In this document: in pieces, positions 1-10,373 of the stretch
Position numbering within the stretch: position 1 is the first letter of the stretch
How the letters are laid out: every line of letters begins with the position of its first letter
Source: Microbacteriaceae bacterium
GTDB taxonomy: Bacteria; Actinomycetota; Actinomycetes; Actinomycetales; Microbacteriaceae
Length of the DNA stretch: 34,035 nt
NCBI GenBank assembly: GCA_947448845.1
Contig: CANFOX010000005.1
Coordinates: forward strand, 1 to 34,035
Reading direction: 5' to 3'
The notes under the pieces: generated by a model
Databases searched by the model: none
The model's input: only the letters and a program-made list of their open reading frames with translations
Told to the model about the DNA's origin: nothing
Program-made: the position numbers and the translations under genes

Positions 1-1401
1 CCTGGTCTGAAGGTTATCGCGCGCGCTGGGGTTGGTCTCGACAATGTTGACATCAAGGCAGCCACCGCGGCCGGTGTCATGGTTGTGAATGCCCCAACAT
101 CCAATGTGATCTCTGCGGCCGAATTGGCCATTGGCCACATCTTCTCGCTAGCCCGTCACATTCCAGATGCCAACGCCTCACTAAAGAACAACGAGTGGAA
201 GCGCTCGAAGTTCACCGGTGTTGAGCTCTACGAAAAGACCATTGCTATTGTTGGCCTCGGCCGCATTGGAACCCTGGTTGCCCAGCGGCTGGCCGGGTTT
301 GGCGCAACTTTGATTGGCTATGACCCATATGTAACCCCAGCCCGTGCCGAGCAGATTGGCGTGCAGTTGGCCACGCTCGACGAGGTTATGGCCAAGGCAG
401 ACTTCATCACCATTCACATTCCAAAGACCCCAGAGACCACCGGTTTGATTGGCGCGGCAGAGTTTGCCAAGGCAAAGCCGAACCTGCGAATTGTGAACTG
501 CTCTCGCGGCGGAATCATTGACGAGCATGCCCTCTACCAGGCACTGAGCACCAATCAGATCGCTGGCGCCGGTCTCGATGTTTTTGTGAACGAACCGCCG
601 AAAGATTCACCGCTTTTGACCCTTCCTAACATTGTGGTCACCCCGCACCTTGGCGCATCCACCGATGAGGCTCAAGAGAAGGCTGGCATTTCGGTTGCCA
701 AATCGGTGCGCTTGGCACTTGCTGGTGACCTAGTGCCAGACGCCGTAAACGTTGCCGGCGGAAACATCGACGCCTCGGTTAAGCCGGGTATTGCCCTGAT
801 GGAAAACATGGGTCAGATTTTGTTTGGCCTCTCGAGCGGAAACGTGAGCTCGATCGAGGTTGAAGTTCGCGGCGAGATTGCAGCTCACGATGTTTCGGTG
901 CTCAAACTTGCAGGCTTGAAGGGCTTCTATCAGAACGCAGTTACCGAGCAGGTTTCCTACGTGAATGCGCCGCTAATGGCCGAGGCCCGCGGGGTTGATG
1001 TGAAACTCACGGTTGATTCGCAAAGCGATGAGTACCGCAACGTGACAACCATCAAGGCAACCCTGGCCGATGGTTCAACCGCGCGAGTTTCAGGCACGGT
1101 GATTGGCCCAAAGCATCACCAGAAGATTGTGAACATCAACGGTTACGACGTTGAGTTGGCGCTAGCCGAGCACTTCGTTCTTATGGTTTACAACGACCGC
1201 CCAGGAATCGTTGCGGTTTATGGCAAGGCTTTCGCTGACGCCAAGATCAACATCGCAGCCATGCAGATTGCTCGTGAGCAAAAGGGTGGAAAAGCGCTTT
1301 CAGTTATCACTGTTGACAGCAAGGTGGATGCCGCCATTCTGGAATCGGTGCGCAAAGAAATCGCCGCCGACCAGATGCTGGCCATCGACATTTCGATCTA
1401 A
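1..1401 (+). CDS. serA: D-3-phosphoglycerate dehydrogenase, 5'-truncated by window edge
   Basis: Frame is open from base 1 ([35 protein letters not shown]); NAD-binding GLGRIG; catalytic region [12 protein letters not shown]-terminal ACT-like domain. Confidence 0.95.
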   Translation, partial: PGLKVIARAGVGLDNVDIKAATAAGVMVVNAPTSNVISAAELAIGHIFSLARHIPDANASLKNNEWKRSKFTGVELYEKTIAIVGLGRIGTLVAQRLAGFGATLIGYDPYVTPARAEQIGVQLATLDEVMAKADFITIHIPKTPETTGLIGAAEFAKAKPNLRIVNCSRGGIIDEHALYQALSTNQIAGAGLDVFVNEPPKDSPLLTLPNIVVTPHLGASTDEAQEKAGISVAKSVRLALAGDLVPDAVNVAGGNIDASVKPGIALMENMGQILFGLSSGNVSSIEVEVRGEIAAHDVSVLKLAGLKGFYQNAVTEQVSYVNAPLMAEARGVDVKLTVDSQSDEYRNVTTIKATLADGSTARVSGTVIGPKHHQKIVNINGYDVELALAEHFVLMVYNDRPGIVAVYGKAFADAKINIAAMQIAREQKGGKALSVITVDSKVDAAILESVRKEIAADQMLAIDISI

Positions 1402-1403
1402 TC

Positions 1404-2012
1404 GTGGACTCCGCATACTGGAACGAAAAGTACGACACCGAAGAGTTCATTTACACCACCACGGTGAACCGCTTCGTCAAGGAATATCTTGAGGCGCTGC
1501 CAACGGGCAAGATGATTGATCTCGCCGGGGGAGAAGGTCGCAATGCGGTTTGGTTCGCCGAGCGTGGCTGGCAAGTTGAGGTGGTTGACTTTGCCGACAA
1601 GGCGCTTTCCAAGTTTTTGGCGCTCGCCGCAGAGCGGGGCGTGGCAGACCGAGCCACCGCCACCATAGCCGACGCGACTGGCTTCGAGGCGAAACTTGCA
1701 CCTGCCGACCTCGGGGTGATTGGCTACCTGCAGATTGCGCAAGAACCGCTGGCCACCGCCATTGCCGGCCTGGTTGCTCAACTGAAACCAGGCGCCACTT
1801 TCTTTGGGGTATGGCACGCCCTAGATAACCTCGAGGGTGGCTTTGGTGGCCCCCGAGACCCAGCGGTTTTGCCAAGCATTGCCAGCCTCACTGATATTTT
1901 GAGTGGCTTGCCGGTGGTGATTGAATCAGTCGAAATTCGCGACGGTCAGATTCAAACCAAAGAAGGATTGAAACCCTCAAAGACTGTGATTGCCAAGGCG
2001 CTCGTCAACTAA
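1404..2012 (+). CDS. Class I SAM-dependent methyltransferase (TehB-like)
   Basis: Motif I-like DLAGGEGRNAVWFAERGWQVEVVDFA; GTG start 2 nt after the serA stop. Confidence 0.8.
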   Translation: MDSAYWNEKYDTEEFIYTTTVNRFVKEYLEALPTGKMIDLAGGEGRNAVWFAERGWQVEVVDFADKALSKFLALAAERGVADRATATIADATGFEAKLAPADLGVIGYLQIAQEPLATAIAGLVAQLKPGATFFGVWHALDNLEGGFGGPRDPAVLPSIASLTDILSGLPVVIESVEIRDGQIQTKEGLKPSKTVIAKALVN

Positions 2013-2049
2013 AGTTTAACTAATCAACAACCGTTTGGAGAGCGCAATC

Positions 2050-3087
2050 GTGACTCGTGTTTACAAAATCGGTGTTATTCCTGGTGACGGAATCGGCCCA
2101 GAGGTAACCAAGGTAGCTCTTGGCGCCATCGAACGTGTAACTCGCGGCTCTGGAGTTGAGTTCGCAATAACCGAGTATGACCTTGGCGCGCGTCGCTATC
2201 ACGCCACCGGCGAAACCCTCACCGATGCCGATATGGCAAGCCTGAAAGAGCAAGACGTTTTGCTTCTCGGCGCCATTGGTGACCCGAAAGTTCCCTCAGG
2301 CGTGTTGGAGCGCGGTCTGCTTCTGAAACTTCGTTTTGGTTTCAATCAATACATAAACCTTCGCCCGTCACGACTGTTTGAAGGCGTAATCAGCCCGCTG
2401 GCAGATGCCGGCAAAGTGGATTTCGTGGTAGTTCGCGAGGGCACCGAGGGGCCTTATGTTGGAAACGGCGGCGCCATTCGCGTTGGCACCGAACATGAGG
2501 TTGCAAACGAGGTGTCGGTAAACACCGCATTCGGCGTTGAGCGCACGGTTCGCTACGCCTTTGATTTGGCTGCCGAACGTGACCGCAAAAAACTCACTCT
2601 GGTTCACAAGCACAACGTGCTAGTTCACGCCGGTTGGCTCTGGCAGAACACCGTAAACCGAGTCGCTGCCGAATACCCAAGCGTGAGCGTTGACTACCTG
2701 CACGTGGATGCTGCCACTATTTTTATGGTGACTGACCCAGAGCGCTTCGATGTGATTGTTACAGACAACCTGTTTGGCGATATCCTGACCGATTTGGCTG
2801 CCGCAATTACCGGTGGAATCGGCCTTGCCGCTTCGGGAAACATCAACCCAACCGGTGAATACCCCTCAATGTTCGAACCGGTTCACGGCTCGGCCCCAGA
2901 TATTGCCGGCAAAAACCTCGCTGACCCAACCGCAGCCATTTTGTCGGCCGCCATGTTGTTGCAGCACATCAATAACCCGGTTGCCGCTGCCCGAATTGAA
3001 AACGCAGTTGCGAAAGACCTCGCCACTCGCGGCAATGCAAAACGAACCACCGAACAGGTGGCCCAAAGTATTTTCGAAATGCTCTAA
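2050..3087 (+). CDS. leuB: 3-isopropylmalate dehydrogenase
   Basis: [12 protein letters not shown] and [28 protein letters not shown] motifs; GTG at 2050 preferred over the ORF-track TTG at 2035 because GGAG lies upstream. Confidence 0.93.
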   Translation: MTRVYKIGVIPGDGIGPEVTKVALGAIERVTRGSGVEFAITEYDLGARRYHATGETLTDADMASLKEQDVLLLGAIGDPKVPSGVLERGLLLKLRFGFNQYINLRPSRLFEGVISPLADAGKVDFVVVREGTEGPYVGNGGAIRVGTEHEVANEVSVNTAFGVERTVRYAFDLAAERDRKKLTLVHKHNVLVHAGWLWQNTVNRVAAEYPSVSVDYLHVDAATIFMVTDPERFDVIVTDNLFGDILTDLAAAITGGIGLAASGNINPTGEYPSMFEPVHGSAPDIAGKNLADPTAAILSAAMLLQHINNPVAAARIENAVAKDLATRGNAKRTTEQVAQSIFEML

Positions 3088-3099
3088 AGAAAGCACCCC

Positions 3100-4191
3100 A
3101 TGAGTGACCTAACCTTTGAGATTCAACGCAACCCGAACCCAAAGCCAGACGCCGAGCGCGAGGCAATTCTCGAAAATCCGGTTTTTGGCGCCAACCTAAC
3201 CGATCACCAAGTGGTTGTTACTTGGGAAAAAGACAAAGGATGGCACTCGGCCCAGGTGGTGCCATATGGCCCAATTTTGATGGACCCATCGGCTGCGGTG
3301 CTGCACTACGGTCAAGAGATTTTCGAGGGCATCAAGGCCTATCGCCACGCCGATGGTTCGATCTGGACTTTTCGCCCAACCGCTAACGCAGAGCGGCTGC
3401 AGCGTTCGGCTCGCCGTATGGCCCTGCCAGAGGTGCCGGTCGAGGTGTTTGTTGAATCACTTCGCAAGTTGATTGAGGTTGACCACGCCTGGGTTCCGCA
3501 ACCGGTAAACGAAAAGACCCTTTACTTTCGCCCATTCGAAATCGCGGCAGAGAATTTCTTGGGAGTAAGAGCGGCTCACCGCGCCGAATATCGCGTGATT
3601 GCATCGCCGGTTGGCCCTTATTTCACCGGGGGAGTAAAGCCAGTTTCGATTTGGATTGCGCTCGACTCGGCGCGCGCTGGCCGACATGGAACCGGTGAAG
3701 CTAAAACCGGCGGAAACTACGCCGCATCGCTTCAGGCTCAAAATGAGGGTTACGAAAACGGCTGTTCGCAGGTTATGTTTCTTGACGCCGAATCGGCAAC
3801 CTACATTGAAGAACTTGGTGGCATGAACCTGTTCTTCGTTTACTCTGACGGGCATGTTGCCACCCCGGCTCTTGACGGAACCATCTTGCACGGAATCACT
3901 CGCGATTCGGTGGTTACTTTGCTTCGCGACCGGGGTCACGAGGTGCAAGAGCGCAAGATCACTCTTGATGAGGTGCGAGATGGCGTGAAGCACGGTCACA
4001 TTACAGAAATTTTCGCCTGTGGTACCGCTGCGGTTATTACGCCGATTGGTCAACTGAAATCTCGTGTTGAAACCATTGGCGACGCCGACCCAGCACCGGG
4101 TGAACTCACCGTCAGTCTGCGCGAAGAACTCACTGGAATTCAGTATGGAACCGTCGAAGACCGCCACAACTGGATGGTAAAGCTGCGCTAA
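3100..4191 (+). CDS. ilvE: Branched-chain amino acid aminotransferase
   Basis: Class IV PLP fold; GQEIFEGIKAYR, KTGGNYAASL, EELGGMNLFFVY. Confidence 0.95.
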   Translation: MSDLTFEIQRNPNPKPDAEREAILENPVFGANLTDHQVVVTWEKDKGWHSAQVVPYGPILMDPSAAVLHYGQEIFEGIKAYRHADGSIWTFRPTANAERLQRSARRMALPEVPVEVFVESLRKLIEVDHAWVPQPVNEKTLYFRPFEIAAENFLGVRAAHRAEYRVIASPVGPYFTGGVKPVSIWIALDSARAGRHGTGEAKTGGNYAASLQAQNEGYENGCSQVMFLDAESATYIEELGGMNLFFVYSDGHVATPALDGTILHGITRDSVVTLLRDRGHEVQERKITLDEVRDGVKHGHITEIFACGTAAVITPIGQLKSRVETIGDADPAPGELTVSLREELTGIQYGTVEDRHNWMVKLR

Positions 4192-4961
4192 TGCGAATCG
4201 CCAAGTTTGCTATTGCCGGTGAGGCTCGATTCGGGCTGCTTGATGGGCCCGAGCTGGTGGTGTTCAAGGGCCACCCGCTTTTTAGCGGCTATGAAACCAC
4301 TGGCGAACGCATTGCTCTGAAAGACGTGCAACTGTTGCCACCCACGCTGCCAACCACCAAGGTGGTTTGCGTTGGCAAGAATTACCGCGACCATGCCGCC
4401 GAAATGGGTGGCGAAGCGCCTGCTGAGCCACTTATCTTTTTGAAGCCGAACACCACACTGGTTGGCCACGGCGAGGCCATTGTTCTGCCATCCATTTCCA
4501 ATCAGGTTGACCACGAGGTTGAGCTCGCCGTGGTTATTGGCGACATCGCCCGCAAAGTTTCGGCCGCTGACGCCCACAAGGTGATTTGGGGATACACGGT
4601 TGCCAACGACGTGACCGCGCGAGACCTTCAGGCTAAAGATGGCCAGTGGACCCGCGCCAAAGGGTTCGACACCTTCTGCCCGCTTGGGCCTTGGATTGAG
4701 ACCGAGTTCGAGGTTGAAGATCAGGTGATTGAGTCGCGCGTTGACGGCGACTTGCGCCAGCACGCCAAGGTCAACGAAATGGTTCACTCGGTAGCCGAGG
4801 TGATTGAACACGTGAGCGCTTTTATGACGCTGTTTCCCGGTGACGTTATTCTTACCGGAACCCCGGCTGGCATTGGCCCGCTGGTCGCTGGCGACAGTGT
4901 CACCTGCTCTATCGAAGGTATTGGTGAACTCACCAACCCTGTGATTGCCGAAGCTCTCTAG
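4191..4961 (+). CDS. Fumarylacetoacetate hydrolase family protein
   Basis: VVCVGKNYRDHAAEMG, DHEVELAVVIG, VILTGTPAGIGP; start overlaps ilvE stop (TAATG). Confidence 0.9.
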   Translation: MRIAKFAIAGEARFGLLDGPELVVFKGHPLFSGYETTGERIALKDVQLLPPTLPTTKVVCVGKNYRDHAAEMGGEAPAEPLIFLKPNTTLVGHGEAIVLPSISNQVDHEVELAVVIGDIARKVSAADAHKVIWGYTVANDVTARDLQAKDGQWTRAKGFDTFCPLGPWIETEFEVEDQVIESRVDGDLRQHAKVNEMVHSVAEVIEHVSAFMTLFPGDVILTGTPAGIGPLVAGDSVTCSIEGIGELTNPVIAEAL

Positions 4962-4983
4962 GCAGATCCGAAGCGCATTCGCC

Positions 4984-4989
4984 TAAACT
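4984..4989 (+). promoter_or_regulatory. Candidate -10 element (TAAACT) for gltX, predicted leaderless
   Basis: TAAACT followed by 6 nt (tgaggc) and ATG at 4996. Confidence 0.45.
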
Positions 4990-4995
4990 TGAGGC

Positions 4996-6510
4996 ATGCC
5001 TAACCAAATCACTGCACCATTTTCTAGCGCCCAGGGCGCCGACGTTCGAGTGCGGTTTTGCCCGTCACCAACCGGCACCCCCCACGTTGGTTTGGTTCGC
5101 ACCGCCCTATTCAACTGGGCATATGCCCGTCACACCGGCGGCACCTTCGTTTTTCGCATTGAAGACACCGACGCCGAGCGTGATAGCGAAGAGAGCTTTG
5201 AGCAGATTGTTGAGGCCCTCAACTGGCTTGGCCTCAACTGGGATGAAGGCATCAACGTTGGCGGGCCGAACGAGCCATATCGCCAAAGTGAGCGCGGTCA
5301 CATTTATGCCGAGGTAATCGAAAAACTGAAGGCCTCTGGCCACATTTACGAGAGTTTTCTCAACGCCGAAGAGATTGACGCGCGCAACGAAGCCGCTGGT
5401 CGACCAAAGCAACTTGGCTACGACAACTCTGAGCGCGATGCCACCGAGGCCGAGCGAGAGGCCTACCGTTTGGCCGGCCGCACCCCAGCACTTCGCCTTC
5501 GCGTGCCAGATGTTGACATTAAATTTCACGACCTGGTGCGCGGTGAAATCGTTTTTCCTGCCGGCAGCTTCTCAGACTTCGTGGTGGTTCGGCCAAACGG
5601 CCAGCCGCTCTACACTCTGGTGAACCCGGTCGATGACGCGCTCATGCGGGTTACTCACGTTCTTCGTGGCGAAGACCTGCTCTCATCAACTCCAAGGCAG
5701 ATTGCGCTTTACAACGCACTTTTCGAGGCCGGCATTGCCGAGTGGATTCCGCAGTTTGGCCACCTGCCATACGTGATGGGTGATGGCAACAAAAAGCTTT
5801 CCAAGCGCGACCCAGAGTCGAACCTGTTTCACCACCGCGATCGCGGGTTCATTCCAGAGGGTCTGTTGAACTACCTTTCACTGCTCGGATGGGGCATCAG
5901 CCACGAGCGTGACATCTTTAGCCTCGATGAACTTGCCGGCGCATTCGACGTTGTAAACGTGAACCCGAACCCAGCTAGGTTCGATCTGAAAAAGGCCGAA
6001 TCAATCAACGCCTCACACATTCGCCTGCTGCAGCCCGCCGACTTCATGGCGAGACTTGTGCCTTATCTTCAGAGCGCTGGCGTTTTGCCCGCCGAGCCAA
6101 CCAGTGAGCAACTCGATATTCTCGAACAGGCCGCACCCCTCATTCAAGAGCGCATCACTGTGCTGAGTGAAGCGCCAGAACTGCTCGATTTCTTGTTTGT
6201 GCCGGGTAACAGCATTGTGGTGGCAGAAGACGCCAAGAGTGGCCTGCCCGAAAATTCCGCCGACATAGTTACCGCAGCCACTGCAGCACTCGAGGCGCTA
6301 GCCGATGACCACTTCAAAACCGAAGCCATTCAAGATGTGTTGCAATCGGCACTCATTGAAAAGCTAGAACTTAAACCACGAAATGCTTTTGGCCCACTTC
6401 GCACCGCAATCTCTGGTCGCCGCATTTCACCCCCGCTTTTTGAGTCGATGCAAATTCTCGGAAAGAGTGAAACTTTGGCAAGACTTCAAGCATTTGCCGA
6501 CAGCAACTGA
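4996..6510 (+). CDS. gltX: Glutamyl-tRNA synthetase
   Basis: [10 protein letters not shown] (HIGH-type) and KLSKRD motifs; class I aaRS. Confidence 0.96.
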   Translation: MPNQITAPFSSAQGADVRVRFCPSPTGTPHVGLVRTALFNWAYARHTGGTFVFRIEDTDAERDSEESFEQIVEALNWLGLNWDEGINVGGPNEPYRQSERGHIYAEVIEKLKASGHIYESFLNAEEIDARNEAAGRPKQLGYDNSERDATEAEREAYRLAGRTPALRLRVPDVDIKFHDLVRGEIVFPAGSFSDFVVVRPNGQPLYTLVNPVDDALMRVTHVLRGEDLLSSTPRQIALYNALFEAGIAEWIPQFGHLPYVMGDGNKKLSKRDPESNLFHHRDRGFIPEGLLNYLSLLGWGISHERDIFSLDELAGAFDVVNVNPNPARFDLKKAESINASHIRLLQPADFMARLVPYLQSAGVLPAEPTSEQLDILEQAAPLIQERITVLSEAPELLDFLFVPGNSIVVAEDAKSGLPENSADIVTAATAALEALADDHFKTEAIQDVLQSALIEKLELKPRNAFGPLRTAISGRRISPPLFESMQILGKSETLARLQAFADSN

Positions 6511-6553
6511 CAGGCTAAGATAGGTAATCGAGCCTCGGCTCGAGCAGTGCCCT

Positions 6554-6625
6554 TGGGGTATGGTGTAATTGGCAACACGGATGATTCTGGTTCATTTGTT
6601 CTTGGTTCGAGTCCAGGTACCCCAG
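6554..6625 (+). tRNA. tRNA-Gln (anticodon CTG)
   Basis: Acceptor TGGGGTA/TACCCCA; anticodon stem GATGA/TCATT with loop TTCTGGT; T-arm CTTGG-TTCGAGT-CCAGG. Confidence 0.92.
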
Positions 6626-6633
6626 CAATAAGG

Positions 6634-6656
6634 CAGTCGCAAATGCGGCTGTTTTT
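6634..6656 (+). terminator. Intrinsic terminator after tRNA-Gln
   Basis: CAGTCGC-AAAT-GCGGCTG stem followed by TTTTT. Confidence 0.75.
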
Positions 6657-6669
6657 GCATTTAATGAAA

Positions 6670-7308
6670 CTAGTTCAGCTCGAGACTTTCGCCCGGCTGT
6701 AAATATTGAAAATCGCCACCGTTTGCCTCGGCGGTTGCCTTGACTCTGCCATTGTTCATGGCGTGGCCAAGTTCACTCAGGTGAATGTTGTGAGTTGCAA
6801 AAGTGTGCTTGGCTTTCACTTCGGCGACGAAGTCGATTACCTCGGCAATGCGAAGCCACGGGGCCGAGGTTGGCACAGCAAGGTATTCAACCGGGCAGTC
6901 TGGGGTGGTGTAGCTGTCGCCAGGGTAGTAGAGAGAATTGTTAATAAGCACCCCGCGGTTCTGAATCACGGGAATCGAACTGTGAATCGCCTCGTGCAGG
7001 TCGCCGAAGAAGTCAATCGTGAAGCCGCCATACTCGTAGTGGTCGCCATGGTAAACAGAGGTGGTTTGGTAGTTCTTGAGGCGGTCGCAAACATCACTCG
7101 GGGCCAAAATTGGCACGCCGGGGTTCAGCGCAATGATGCGGTCAAGTTGCTCTTCCCAGCAGTGATCATCGTGCTGATGGGTGATTACGATTGCCACCAC
7201 GTTGTGTTTGTCATCCATTGGTCGACTGTAAACACCTGGGTCAATAATTAGCCGCTTGCCACCCTCTTCGAGTTCGAGACAGGCATGTTCGTATTTAGTC
7301 AGAAGCAT
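6670..7308 (-). CDS. MBL-fold metallo-hydrolase (UlaG-like)
   Basis: HxHxDH motif in VITHQHDDHCW; further metal-ligand-like segments GDLHEAIHS, YYPGDSY, FATHNIHLSE. Confidence 0.85.
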   Translation of the reverse strand: MLLTKYEHACLELEEGGKRLIIDPGVYSRPMDDKHNVVAIVITHQHDDHCWEEQLDRIIALNPGVPILAPSDVCDRLKNYQTTSVYHGDHYEYGGFTIDFFGDLHEAIHSSIPVIQNRGVLINNSLYYPGDSYTTPDCPVEYLAVPTSAPWLRIAEVIDFVAEVKAKHTFATHNIHLSELGHAMNNGRVKATAEANGGDFQYLQPGESLELN

Positions 7309-7352
7309 GACTCTAGGCTATCTTCGAAAGTGAAATCGATAGAAAGTTGATC

Positions 7353-9449
7353 GTGCCAGCCAAGAAATTCGCTAACGAGCATGCCGGGCATGATCATTCA
7401 GCTCACGAGCACTCGGTGCACGAACAAGCCCCTCACGAGCATTCGGTGCACGAACACTCGGCGCATAATCCAGATCTTTTTCGAAGGCGCTTCTGGTGGG
7501 CTCTTGCGCTAACGGTTCCCACTATGTATTTTTCTGACGCCATGCAAAGTTTGCTCGGCTTCAAAGCGGCTGAAGTTGGCGTCAATGCTTATTTGCCGGC
7601 GATTTTTGGTACATCCATTTTCGTTTTTGGCGGTTGGGTTTTTGTAAAATCTGGCTATCAAGAGTTTCGCGCCAAGAGGCCGGGGATGATGGCGCTGATT
7701 GCTTTGGCGCTGATTGTGGCGTTCGTTTATTCACTCTTTCTGACCGTCTCAACGGCTGCCAAACTTGGCTTCACCGCTATGGATTTCTGGTGGGAGCTGG
7801 CTGCCTTGGTGACCATCATGCTGCTAGGTCACTGGATAGAGATGACAGCAATCATGAAGGCGCAAAACGCCATTGGTGAACTTGCACATCTGCTTCCAGA
7901 TCAGGCTGAGTTAGTAGTTGGTAAAAAAACTCAACTGGTGAGCGCCTCACAGCTTGAAGTGGGAAACGTGATTTTGGTTCGCCCAGGTGGTGCCATTGCC
8001 GCAGACGGAATTGTCGTGCGCGGCGAAGCAAGTGTGAACGAGTCGATGGTCACCGGTGAATCTCGCCCGGTCAGTAAAGCCAAGGGCGACTCGGTTTTTG
8101 CCGGCACGGTGTTAGCCAGTGCGCTCGATAGCCCAGAAGGCGCCATTCGGGTTGAGGTCATCAGCGTGGGCTCCGAAACCACACTTTCGCACATTATGCG
8201 AATGGTTTCCGAGGCTCAGCAGAGCCAATCAAACGCTCAAACCCTGGCCGATAAAACTGCCGGTTGGCTTTTTTATGCGGCGCTTGTCTCGGCTGCCTTG
8301 ACCGCCGCGGTTTGGTCGTGGCTTGACCCTTCAAACCCTTCGTTTATTTTGGAGCGAGTGGTGACCGTGCTGGTGATTGCTTGCCCGCACGCGCTTGGTT
8401 TGGCAATTCCGATGGTGAACTGGATCGCCAGCCTGCGGGCGGCCAAAGACGGCATATTACTTCGCAACAAGATTGACTTCGAAGCCGCGGCGAAGGTTAA
8501 TGTGGTTCTTTTCGATAAGACCGGAACCCTTACCGTTGGCGATTTGGCGGTGAGTGCGGTTCAGGTTGCCGACGGCTCGATTGAGACCACCAACCGCCTG
8601 GTAGGCCTAGCGGCAGGCCTCGAAGTAGAGAGCGAACACGCCATTTCGCGGGCTATTTTGGCCGAAGCCAAGCGCCGTCGTATCAAGCCAATCGAGTTAG
8701 TTGACCGCATGAGCATTCCTGGTGTTGGGGTGAGTGGCCGAATCGGCGGCACCCGCATTCTGGCTGGTGGGCCATCACTTTTGGTTCGACAGGGAATCTC
8801 GATTACCGCCCGCAACCTGCACTGGGCTACCGAACAGGCGGCAGCGGGTTTCTCGACGGTTTACGTGATTGTTGAAAACGACCTCATTGGCATGGTTTCA
8901 CTTGGCGATCAACTTCGTGACAATGCAGTTTCGGCGGTGCAAGAACTGAAACGCCTTCGCAAATCGGTTGCCATTGTTTCTGGCGATGTTTTCGAAGTGG
9001 TGCAATCGGTGGCCAAGCGCCTCGAACTCGACACTTTCTATGCCGAGGTGTTACCGCAGCGCAAAATTGAGCTGGTGCGAGAACTGCAGGCGAAGGGCAA
9101 AGTTGTGATGATGATCGGCGATGGCGTGAATGACGCGCCGGCTCTTGCTCTGGCCGACTCATCGATTGCTATTGGAACCGGCACGGATGTTGCCGCTGAG
9201 GCAGCCGGAATATTGCTGATTTCTGGTGACCCAATGGCGGTGCCGAGGTTGATTCGATTAGCCAAGCGCAGTTACCGCAAGATGGTGCAAAACCTGTGGT
9301 GGGCGGCGGGTTACAACATTGTTGCCATACCTCTGGCGGCCGGAGTGCCAATGCCTTTCGGGTTCGTGCTTTCGCCAGCCCTCGGTGCGGTATTTATGTC
9401 GCTCTCGACCATAATCGTGGCGGCAAACGCCCAAACTCTTCGCAGGTAA
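7353..9449 (+). CDS. copB: P1B-type heavy-metal (copper) transporting ATPase, CopB/P1B-3-like
   Basis: His-rich N-terminus; TGES, DKTGT, GDGVNDAPALA; CPH metal site; GYN and MSLSTIIVAANA in the last TM helices. GTG at 7353 has AGAAAG 6 nt upstream; ORF track starts at TTG 7347. Confidence 0.88.
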   Translation: MPAKKFANEHAGHDHSAHEHSVHEQAPHEHSVHEHSAHNPDLFRRRFWWALALTVPTMYFSDAMQSLLGFKAAEVGVNAYLPAIFGTSIFVFGGWVFVKSGYQEFRAKRPGMMALIALALIVAFVYSLFLTVSTAAKLGFTAMDFWWELAALVTIMLLGHWIEMTAIMKAQNAIGELAHLLPDQAELVVGKKTQLVSASQLEVGNVILVRPGGAIAADGIVVRGEASVNESMVTGESRPVSKAKGDSVFAGTVLASALDSPEGAIRVEVISVGSETTLSHIMRMVSEAQQSQSNAQTLADKTAGWLFYAALVSAALTAAVWSWLDPSNPSFILERVVTVLVIACPHALGLAIPMVNWIASLRAAKDGILLRNKIDFEAAAKVNVVLFDKTGTLTVGDLAVSAVQVADGSIETTNRLVGLAAGLEVESEHAISRAILAEAKRRRIKPIELVDRMSIPGVGVSGRIGGTRILAGGPSLLVRQGISITARNLHWATEQAAAGFSTVYVIVENDLIGMVSLGDQLRDNAVSAVQELKRLRKSVAIVSGDVFEVVQSVAKRLELDTFYAEVLPQRKIELVRELQAKGKVVMMIGDGVNDAPALALADSSIAIGTGTDVAAEAAGILLISGDPMAVPRLIRLAKRSYRKMVQNLWWAAGYNIVAIPLAAGVPMPFGFVLSPALGAVFMSLSTIIVAANAQTLRR
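7402..7455 (+). repeat. Tandem coding repeat, period 30 nt, encoding HEHSVHE units
   Basis: ctcacgagcaYtcggtgcacgaac at 7402-7425 and 7432-7455. Confidence 0.85.
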
Positions 9450-9454
9450 ATCAA

Positions 9455-10336
9455 ATGCGCGTCGGAATTGTGGTGAACCCAACCGCGGGTAGGGGTCGCG
9501 GTGCCTCAGCCTTGCCAGAAATAGACAGCGCACTTTCCGCCGCCAACCACGCGGTAATAAACCTTTCGGCAGCTACCTTCGCCGATGCCCTTACCAATGC
9601 TAAACAAGCCATTGCGAGCGGCAGGATAGATGCTCTGGTGGTTGCCGGTGGCGACGGCATGGCTCACCTGGGGGTAAACGCCTGCGCGGAATCAAATGTG
9701 CCGTTGGGGTTGATTCCAAGAGGAACTGGCAATGATTCGGCTCGAGCCTTGGGAATTCCATTTGGCGAGAGCGCGGTTCAACACGTAGTCGATCGCCTCG
9801 AGAATACTCGCCGAATTGATTGCATGAAAGTCACCTCGAGTTCAGGTGAATTCTTCACCTTTGGCACCGTGAACGCTGGCTTCGACGCCCTGGTGAACCA
9901 GCGGGCAAATAGTTGGTCGTTTCCGAAGGGTCCGAGCCGTTACCAATTGGCCATGCTTGCCGAGTTGGCGAACTTCAAGCCAATTCAATATCGAGTAATT
10001 GTGGATGGAGATAAGCGCGAATTTAAGGCGATGCTGTGTGCGGTTGCCAATGCCAGTTCGTTCGGTGGTGGCATGCTGATTGCACCCGAGGCCAAGGTGG
10101 ATGACGGATTGCTTGACCTATTCGTAGTGCACGAGATCTCTCGCCCAGAACTCATTCGCATCTTTCCGAAGGTCTACACCGGCGGTCACGTTACGCATGC
10201 GGCGGTTGAGTTCATAAGGGCAAAATCGCTGCACATCGATGCCCATCAAATGCCGGTGTTTGCCGACGGAGAGGCTGCCGGGCATGCGCCGGTTACTGTT
10301 ACCGTTTGCCCTGGTTCGCTCTTGGTTGCTGCGTAA
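9455..10336 (+). CDS. Diacylglycerol kinase family lipid kinase
   Basis: MRVGIVVNPTAGRGRG, VVAGGDGMAHLGVN, PRGTGNDSARALG; ATG 9455 chosen over upstream ORF start 9296, which lies inside copB. Confidence 0.9.
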   Translation: MRVGIVVNPTAGRGRGASALPEIDSALSAANHAVINLSAATFADALTNAKQAIASGRIDALVVAGGDGMAHLGVNACAESNVPLGLIPRGTGNDSARALGIPFGESAVQHVVDRLENTRRIDCMKVTSSSGEFFTFGTVNAGFDALVNQRANSWSFPKGPSRYQLAMLAELANFKPIQYRVIVDGDKREFKAMLCAVANASSFGGGMLIAPEAKVDDGLLDLFVVHEISRPELIRIFPKVYTGGHVTHAAVEFIRAKSLHIDAHQMPVFADGEAAGHAPVTVTVCPGSLLVAA

Positions 10337-10367
10337 GTTCGGGTTACCAACCGAACCGGTTCTGTGG

Positions 10368-10373
10368 CATAAT
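10368..10373 (+). promoter_or_regulatory. Candidate -10 (CATAAT) for tRNA-Glu
   Basis: CATAAT with TTACCA 18 nt upstream; tRNA begins at 10390. Confidence 0.45.

Noticed and set aside
1211-1492. 93-aa ORF spanning the serA 3' end, possible frameshift product
   Set aside because: Out of frame with both serA (intact ACT domain) and the methyltransferase; no support.
3457-4167. 236-aa minus-strand ORF opposite ilvE, and similar long antisense ORFs (4188-4811, 17740-18387, 15548-15976, 22144-22626)
   Set aside because: Opposite strands encode clear conserved enzymes; the antisense translations show no recognisable domain and follow from codon bias.
6706-7251. 181-aa plus-strand ORF opposite the MBL gene
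   Set aside because: The minus-strand protein has an intact HxHxDH motif and coherent fold; the plus ORF looks like an antisense shadow.
7377-7470. Short tandem repeats as a possible CRISPR or regulatory array
   Set aside because: In frame within copB and encode the His-rich N-terminus; no spacers.
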